A stretch of DNA of 64,000 nucleotides, from NCBI GenBank assembly GCA_030374805.1, contig JARGSG010000024.1, positions 434,001-498,000 of the forward strand. Reading direction: 5' to 3'. This document shows, in pieces, positions 58,636 through 64,000 of the stretch. The position numbers were made by a program, and so were the translations under genes. Each line of letters starts with the position of its first letter. The stretch's first letter is position 1. Source of the stretch: Gracilaria gracilis (taxonomy: Eukaryota > Rhodophyta > Florideophyceae > Gracilariales > Gracilariaceae). Under the pieces are notes generated by a model, which did no database searches, was not told where the DNA came from, and was given only the letters and a program-made list of their open reading frames with translations.

Positions 58636-59362
58636 AGGACGACAAAACAAAGGCGTGTTAGTATCGAAAAATCGCACGAAAGAATGGGATCAGCTGTCGG
58701 TAAACCGGGTCACGACGGAGAAGGGGTCGCGATTCACACCATTGGACATGAAACGTAGATCCATGGTCGACGATGAACGCGTGGAATGCACTAAACGAAC
58801 CGCTTCCTTAGCACGCCTTCTAGCGTCCCTGCTCAGTCCCATTTTCGAAGCGAGTTTCGTTGGCACGGGGATCTGCGGGCGTAACCGTTCTCTGCGTGAA
58901 ACTACGAGAAGATAGCGTTCGTCGTCGAACGCCCGGAAGGCAATCCCTTTCCATGCTCGCAGTGAATGCGCACGGCCGGCGACCGGCGACGAGCGCCAGA
59001 ACGCTGCGAAACAAAGACACACGTGTTGTACACGCCAACGTGGCATCCCCAAACACGTGTAGCACTCCCAAAAAAACGAATCATAGATCCCAATTACAGA
59101 GGACGATCTATTGTGTTGGTGCGGGGCTGGCTGCTCGTGTGTATTGCTGTCGCCTTGCGTAATGCATTGTGATTGGTCGTGAAATTGCTACATGCCTGAC
59201 TTGTTTCAACACATTCTTCACAAACGCAACGTGCACCCTTCTTTCTCGAAGACAAGAGACGCACGTTCCTGTTCCACCTGCCACATCGCTTCCCGGCCCT
59301 CTCACCTCCCCCCCCCCGAATTCGAGCTATCTACGACCTTCTTCAAAGCTGTACAATCCGCC
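58636..59362. promoter_or_regulatory. divergent intergenic region RPL6 / UBE2J
   Basis: This interval lies between divergent genes, with a run of 10 C (59308 to 59317) close to the UBE2J start. It may contain the RPL6 first exon and intron. No independent gene is seen. Confidence 0.45.
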
Positions 59363-60275
59363 ATGCACAACGACTCCGTGAGGCGAATCATGGCAGAGCT
59401 CAAGGAGCTCTCTCGCCTCAATGCGCAGCCACAGCGTCTTTTTCACGCCACTCCCCTGGAGAGCGACCTGTTCGAGTGGCACTTTTCCGTGCGTGGGCCT
59501 CCCGAGACTGCTTTCGAAGGCGGAATTTATCACGGGCGAATTGTCTTACCAACGGACTATCCCCTCAAGCCGCCAGAAATCATTTTGCTCACTCCAAATG
59601 GTCGTTTCGAAGTTGGCAAACGAATCTGCCTGTCCGTCACCGCTCATCATCAGGAAACATGGCAGCCGTCATGGGGTATTCGCACAATTCTTACAGCACT
59701 CATCGGCTTCATGCCATCCCCAGCCGAAGGCCTTGGTGCGTTGGACTATCCCGATGAGGACAGAAGACGCCTGGCCAGAAGTAGTCATTCCTTCAAGTGC
59801 CACCGTTGTGGAATGAGGCCCGTTGAACAATTGCCTCCTGTCGTTTGCACTTTGGGTACTGGCGACGGAAACGTTTTGGGAAATGCGTCATCTCCGAATG
59901 CACAGCTGCGTTCCTCGACTGCAGGACCATCATCGGCCGCCGGATCGGCATCTAGCTCCATCTTCGGCTCCCACCTCGCTCACACGCACAAACAAGCTTT
60001 CCTCCGAATCCACTGCGAATGGAAGTTCTGCGTCTGCAAGTGCTACGTTGAATGGCACAAGTGCATCGGAAGCAGCGACTGGAACCGTTCCCAGCTCCCA
60101 ACAAGCAGCTACTTCCACAAGGGATGCTGACGCCGGCACCCGCTCTTCCACTCGCAGAGTGCGTGGGGCAAGCACTCGTGGAGAGGAGAAGGAACTGCTC
60201 TACATGGCGTATGCTATAGTGGCAGTGGTGATCGCTGTCATAGCTCGTCGCGTAATAAAGACTATGACCGAATAA
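59363..60275 (+). CDS. UBE2J: UBE2J-type ER ubiquitin-conjugating enzyme, frame broken in the linker
   Basis: The UBC domain matches UBE2J (Ubc6-like): LFEWHFSVRGPPETAFEGGIYHGRIVLPTDYPLKPPEIILLTPNGRFEVGKRICLSVTAHHQETWQPSWGIRTILTALIGFMP, with catalytic Cys at about residue 89. This E2 of ER-associated degradation is anchored in the ER by a C-terminal helix. That helix exists here (LLYMAYAIVAVVIAVIARRVIK, 60200 to 60265) but in the +1 frame relative to the UBC domain. The crossing lies in the Ser-rich linker at about 59945 to 59975. A 1-base indel or assembly error is most likely; a small intron is less so because no TACTAAC is nearby. The unshifted frame ends at 60130. An earlier ATG is at 59192. 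Confidence 0.85.
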
Positions 60276-60335
60276 CAGCTCGCAACACAGAAGCCCTCAT
60301 TGTATATTGTAACTTTTATAGTGATCGAAGAACTG

Positions 60336-61568
60336 CTAGCATATGCAACACGAAATGGTGGAAAACGCTCGAAGTGTGGTTCGAGGTTCGTCTCGCTTCG
60401 GAGGAGGGGCTTCAGGTGGGGAAGGCTCTGAGGGAGGCGGCTCATCTGTTAAAGTTGATGTCTGAACCATGTCTTCGTCATTGCCATACAACTGTTTTAC
60501 AGCGTCCAAGATATTGACCTTAACCGCCCGAATCTTGGCCCAGCCCAGTTCTTCCTTTTCCGCGTCCGATAACACAAGACTGCCTTTAACGATCCATGGA
60601 TGCCTGAGTAGCTCGAAAACACTTTGTCTCTCCCTCCAATCGACGGTCAACATTTTAGCTAACACGTCTTTGAGGTCTTCAGGTAGGTCTTGTGGTATTT
60701 CGAATTCGCCAGCTCCTATGTTCTCAAAGAGCTGCATGAGATTTTCGCCGTGAAATGGAATGCGTCCTGTGATGAGCAAGAAAACGGAAATTCCTAGAGC
60801 CCACACATCCACTTTCATACCAGAGTAGTCGTCATCACCTCTGGCGATTTCTGGCGCTTGAAAGGCTGGACTTCCAGATGTTCTGCTAACGCTATCGTCC
60901 TGATTGTATTCATCAAGAAACTCGGCTACGCCAAAATCTGATATCTTGAGAGTACCGTTGGTGGTCATCATCATGTTGGCAGGTTTTATGTCTCTATGTA
61001 CAACGCCTCGTCCATGCATGTAATGCAAGCCCCTGAGAACTTGATACGCGTAGTTTGCTACTTGTGTGTGCGGCAAGGTGCCGCCATTTCGCTCCGCTAA
61101 CTCGGCAACTGTACAGCCATTCGCAAGCTCAAGAACGATATAAGTCTTCGAGGATTGTTCTGGGCGAATAACATCGATGAGTTGAATGAGATTGGGATGT
61201 CGCTTTAGCTTCTTTTGAATGCGGACTTCTCTTAATACGGCGTCTGAACCGCCTCTCATCTTTCTGATTCGTCTCATGTCCAAAACCTTAACGGCGACCA
61301 GGCGCAACGAATTTTGATCTATTCCTTCCTTGACAACTGCGAAAGCGCCTTCGCCGAGCTTCTCGCCAAGCAGAAACGAACTCTTTGAACCTTGAATGAA
61401 CTTTGGTCTTCGCGGAGCGCTTGGGAAATCATCGTCTGAAGAGGAGCTATCGAATGAGAACGGAAAGGATTGTTCGTCGAGCTCGGCGCCGTGCGCCTCT
61501 GGGGCAGAGCGTCTTGGAAAGAGGAAGTCGGCAGGGTCGTCACTGGAGCGCGACCAGAGCAAACTCAT
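60336..61568 (-). CDS. LKB1/STK11-like kinase with C-terminal CaaX
   Basis: This 410-residue protein kinase starts at the ATG at 61568 (the longest frame begins at TTG). The G-loop is GEGAFAVV (72 to 79), the ATP lysine K94 is in VAVK, HRDIKPAN is at 191 to 198, DFG at 211 and APE at 238. LKB1-type features are VLREVRIQKKLKRHPNLIQLIDV, LKISDFGVAEFL, TSGSPAFQAPEIA and LFENIGAGEFEIP. LKB1 activates AMPK-family kinases in energy sensing; CaMKK/GRIK kinases are the alternative assignment. The C-terminal tail is Pro/Glu-rich and ends SCCIC, whose last four residues (CCIC) fit a CaaX prenylation box, as animal LKB1 is farnesylated at its tail. It is convergent with UBE2J. Confidence 0.83.
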   Translation of the reverse strand: MSLLWSRSSDDPADFLFPRRSAPEAHGAELDEQSFPFSFDSSSSDDDFPSAPRRPKFIQGSKSSFLLGEKLGEGAFAVVKEGIDQNSLRLVAVKVLDMRRIRKMRGGSDAVLREVRIQKKLKRHPNLIQLIDVIRPEQSSKTYIVLELANGCTVAELAERNGGTLPHTQVANYAYQVLRGLHYMHGRGVVHRDIKPANMMMTTNGTLKISDFGVAEFLDEYNQDDSVSRTSGSPAFQAPEIARGDDDYSGMKVDVWALGISVFLLITGRIPFHGENLMQLFENIGAGEFEIPQDLPEDLKDVLAKMLTVDWRERQSVFELLRHPWIVKGSLVLSDAEKEELGWAKIRAVKVNILDAVKQLYGNDEDMVQTSTLTDEPPPSEPSPPEAPPPKRDEPRTTLRAFSTISCCIC

Positions 61569-62170
61569 GACGAAGAAGCGGAGAAGGAGAGCGTCGAAAA
61601 ACTCGGGAGGGGGTGGTGGGGGGGTGAGGGGTGAGGAATTTGGGGGAAAAGAAGATGGGACCACTGATGGCAAGCGCAAATGAGGATCGTGCAGAGCAAT
61701 AGAAGGGGGGGGGGGGGGGTGTTAAGTTGTCAGACAACCAAACGCGTGCATGTGCGAGGTGCGGGGGCAGAGAGTTGGGCGGGTGGGGGGAGCGAGCGGC
61801 ACGCGGCAGAAGGCGACAGCGTCGGAAGATGGATATGTAATCCTACCAAGGGTAGATATCTACATGTATAAAATCGCAATGGATTTGTTGCTCGCTCTCG
61901 CACACAATCGCGCATGCAATTCACGAGGTTGCGCACGGCGCTCCGTGGAGCGCACCGCAGCACCCATTGGCTGTTAGGGTTACCATCCTTACTCGTGTCA
62001 GCCCTTTCGGCTTACAGATCGCGGAGCGAAAATCATTTGAAAATTCGAAACGTGCGCAAGCGCGAGCTGAAGCACATGAACCGAAAGCAGTCGTCCTCCA
62101 TCGTCCACCTTTGCTCCCCGCTGCCAGTGCTCTAGCTCTCGGGCGCCCTGCTACACCTACGAGCCTAGTC
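61569..62170. promoter_or_regulatory. divergent promoter region LKB1-like / unknown gene, poly-G tract
   Basis: It contains a run of 15 G (61705 to 61719), one TACCAAGGGTA site (61844 to 61854) and a TATA-like ATAAAAT near 61867. Both flanking genes are transcribed away from it. Confidence 0.5.
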
Positions 62171-62878
62171 ATGTCGGCGCTTGCGCCCGAACCGGAGCAG
62201 CCCGCTCACATCCGCCTCAACGCCAAGCAGGTGGAAGCACTGCTTGACTGCGTCGGCGACACCGTGTTCAAACCCGCGCTCGTCAGGGAGATTCGCCGCA
62301 ACGTGCGCGTCATTCATCCGTCTGACTTTCCCGTCAAGCCGGTGGAACCATCACAGATTACTCGTCTTGCGGAGTCAACCAAGCGAGCACAGGCTATGGT
62401 TGCGAAGCTTCACGCTGTCCGACAGGCGCACACGGACTTGCTCCGCCGAGAGATTCAACGCACTCACGAGCAAGCCACACAACTTCCGTCAGTTCCCGCG
62501 CAACAGCTTGAACCGAATGTGCAGTTGCAATCGCTTGCCGGTCAGGTCAATGAGCATATCAACGGCACTGTCGACTTTATTTACAAATTGGTGGCAGCGA
62601 GCGAAGATACCAATAAGAGAGTTCAAAACGTCTCCAAGGCGTTGGAAATTGCCAACAGTGATGTCAATGTTGCCGACCATAGCATTATAGCTGATTGGAC
62701 CGGTACCTTCACTGATATTGGCGACCAGGACATAGAGATCCCAATAAAGCCGACGGAGGAAGTTGAAAGCTACCCGGATTCCCCTTTCGTCACACCCAGA
62801 TCTAAGATGAGGAAAAGGGCAGCCATGATGTCGAGAATGAGTCCTGGCAAAAGATCTATATCCAAGCTGCCAAGATGA
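62171..62878 (+). CDS. unrecognised helical protein with S/T-P tail
   Basis: This encodes 235 residues from ATG 62171 (MSALAPEPEQPAHIRLNAKQVEALLDCVGDTVFKPALVREIRRNVRVIHPSDFPVKPVEP). The middle is helical and coiled-coil-like (about 70 to 170: TKRAQAMVAKLHAVRQAHTDLLRREIQRTHEQA). The tail is basic with several S/T-P sites (DSPFVTPRSKMRKRAAMM, MSPGKRSISK), as in cell-cycle-regulated nuclear proteins such as small kinetochore subunits. I do not recognise the family. Upstream in-frame sequence to 61967 lacks a better start. Confidence 0.6.
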   Translation: MSALAPEPEQPAHIRLNAKQVEALLDCVGDTVFKPALVREIRRNVRVIHPSDFPVKPVEPSQITRLAESTKRAQAMVAKLHAVRQAHTDLLRREIQRTHEQATQLPSVPAQQLEPNVQLQSLAGQVNEHINGTVDFIYKLVAASEDTNKRVQNVSKALEIANSDVNVADHSIIADWTGTFTDIGDQDIEIPIKPTEEVESYPDSPFVTPRSKMRKRAAMMSRMSPGKRSISKLPR

Positions 62879-63069
62879 TGCATGCCACAGTTACATAACA
62901 TACAACTTGTCAGCCGCAATCGCCTTTCGGACACTTAATGAATGCTCGTGGTGAACAGTATCCGTATTCATCGCATTCAGCAAGCTTACCGCCGCCTCAC
63001 ATCACTATACAATCCTTGCAGGGCTGACGCCTAAATATCATCAGTTTCACTCAACATCTCTGTAAATTT
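62879..63069. other. convergent intergenic, 190 bases
   Basis: This short 3' region between the S/T-P protein gene and PCID2 holds nothing else that I can see. Confidence 0.4.
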
Positions 63070-64000
63070 CTATGCCCCTTCATCTGCCCTCCTCTTGATC
63101 ATCTTTGACCTGTCGCTTACGCGAGGGAATGGGTTCTTTTTCGACAAAACCAGGTACCCTACCTTGTGAGAAATATATCCTTTTATGTATCCATTGAATA
63201 TCAAGTTGGCCAGAATGCATTCAACTTCATCACCCTCCATGTCCACTGAACACACTTTTAAGCTCGCGCTAATACATCTCAAAGGTATTTTGTTGTTCAT
63301 CCACATGGTTTGCACTCGTCTCACTAACGAGCGGAACACAAGCGGTTTCATATTCTCCACGGCAAAGTACAGAGCCTTGCGGATAAAGAATTCCTCATAG
63401 CGTTCGACTGCGTCATTAAAGAGACCCACGTTTCCTGATTTGATGGCTTTAACGATGTCCATGAACCAAGTCATGTTCTGAACTGCTAGCATTGTGTCGG
63501 AGGGTAGGCTTCCTGTCAAGATTTTCGAGGGTATGAGATATAGCAACACTTGTCTTCTGTTTAGCTGCATATTCTGTGGTACGTGTTGAAAAGCAAACTC
63601 CAAGTCGCTCACAGCCTCCTCATACCTGTTTTCGTAGAGGTGGAGCCGTCCTGTGAAATACCGGTATGTGGCACGGTGAGAAATTGGGAAACTGTCAAAG
63701 TACCCAGAAGACCTTAGATTGACACTTTTCGTTAGATTTCCGCACAGCCTTAGGTTGTTGAGCTTGAAGTATATCTTGAGCAGTTGGTTGACGATACCAA
63801 GGGTGCCGATTTTCTTCGACTGCTCCTCGATAGAGGCTCTGTCATTATTTGTCAACGTGAAGCCCTTCTTGAGTACGCGTTCAGCCTCCTCTAACTTGCC
63901 TGCCTTTTGGTTTGAAGCGGTTAGTTGTCGATCGGCCTCTTCTGCGAGGATGCGCAAGTCAACACAGAGGGCAACAAATGCAGAAATGCACCATGCGGTT
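63070..64000 (-). CDS. PCID2: PCID2/Thp1 (TREX-2 PCI-domain protein), 5' part outside window
   Basis: This C-terminal 310 or so residues of the TREX-2 subunit PCID2 (Thp1) are partial; the frame runs off the right edge (CVDLRILAEEADRQL is still coding beyond 63957, where the codon is TTG, not a start). Family motifs include YFKLNNLRLCGNLTKSV, YRYFTGRLHLYENRYEEAVSDLEFAF, RQVLLYLIPSKILTG and the PCI winged helix DEVECILANLIFNGYIKGYISHKVGYLVLSKKNPFP. TREX-2 couples transcription to mRNA export at nuclear pores; PCID2 also binds RNA. Confidence 0.92.
   Translation of the reverse strand, partial: TAWCISAFVALCVDLRILAEEADRQLTASNQKAGKLEEAERVLKKGFTLTNNDRASIEEQSKKIGTLGIVNQLLKIYFKLNNLRLCGNLTKSVNLRSSGYFDSFPISHRATYRYFTGRLHLYENRYEEAVSDLEFAFQHVPQNMQLNRRQVLLYLIPSKILTGSLPSDTMLAVQNMTWFMDIVKAIKSGNVGLFNDAVERYEEFFIRKALYFAVENMKPLVFRSLVRRVQTMWMNNKIPLRCISASLKVCSVDMEGDEVECILANLIFNGYIKGYISHKVGYLVLSKKNPFPRVSDRSKMIKRRADEGA

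Noticed and set aside
1-64000. CRISPR arrays, prokaryotic operons, Shine-Dalgarno sites
   Set aside because: All products are eukaryotic, genes are monocistronic and alternate in strand, and no spaced direct-repeat array is seen.
1-64000. tRNA or rRNA genes
   Set aside because: I looked for T-arm motifs (GGTTCGAATCC-like) and rRNA signatures by eye; the few GTTCGAATC-like matches lie in coding sequence without an acceptor stem. A tRNAscan run would be decisive.

Overview
This window looks like nuclear DNA from a compact, intron-poor eukaryote. It holds about 27 protein genes in 64 kb, nearly all as single open exons, including one of about 7.6 kb. The products are purely eukaryotic: RPS23, RPL6, MAD2, MRE11, PCID2, p115/Uso1, a tRNase Z of the long form, a mediator subunit, UBE2J and LKB1. 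The gene density, moderate GC content, scarce introns and a secreted DUF5060-type glycosidase fit a red alga, perhaps a unicellular Porphyridium-like one. That identification is inference from style; no lineage marker is visible. The few intron signals I see use a yeast-like TACTAAC branch site.

Layout. From 1 to 16.6 kb lie a CSC1/OSCA channel, a GYF-like Pro-rich protein, the B55 subunit of PP2A, COX17, an ASA1/GNB1L-like WD40 protein, a methyltransferase, a pfkB kinase, a PHD-finger protein and phosphatase PP5. From 16.6 to 21.2 kb is a gene-poor, AT-richer stretch with a LINE relic and strong palindromes. From 21.2 to 38.2 kb lie a secreted glycosidase, a giant Uso1/p115 golgin, MAD2, an F-box protein, a probable MED30 with one intron, and tRNase Z. 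From 38.2 to 46 kb lie two unrecognised proteins around a truncated LINE, then MRE11. From 46 to 56.7 kb is a very CpG-rich block with one C2H2 zinc-finger gene, followed by a nearly intact but integrase-less Ty3/gypsy element with 843-bp LTRs and a CGGCG target duplication. From 56.7 kb to the end lie RPS23, RPL6, UBE2J (with a frame break), an LKB1-like kinase with a C-terminal CaaX, an unrecognised S/T-P-rich protein, and PCID2 running off the right edge.

Genes mostly alternate in orientation. Nine divergent pairs share short, GC-rich, often poly-C-bearing intervals that are probably bidirectional promoters. The genes do not form one pathway; they are housekeeping functions in membrane traffic, cell cycle and checkpoint, RNA processing, signalling and translation.

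The most unusual items are a 9-copy TACCAA(C/G)GGTA motif confined to intergenic DNA, the recently inserted integrase-less retroelement, two back-to-back perfect hairpins at 20.6 kb, and the LKB1-like CaaX tail. Starts were moved to the first sensible ATG wherever the longest open frame begins with a non-ATG codon.
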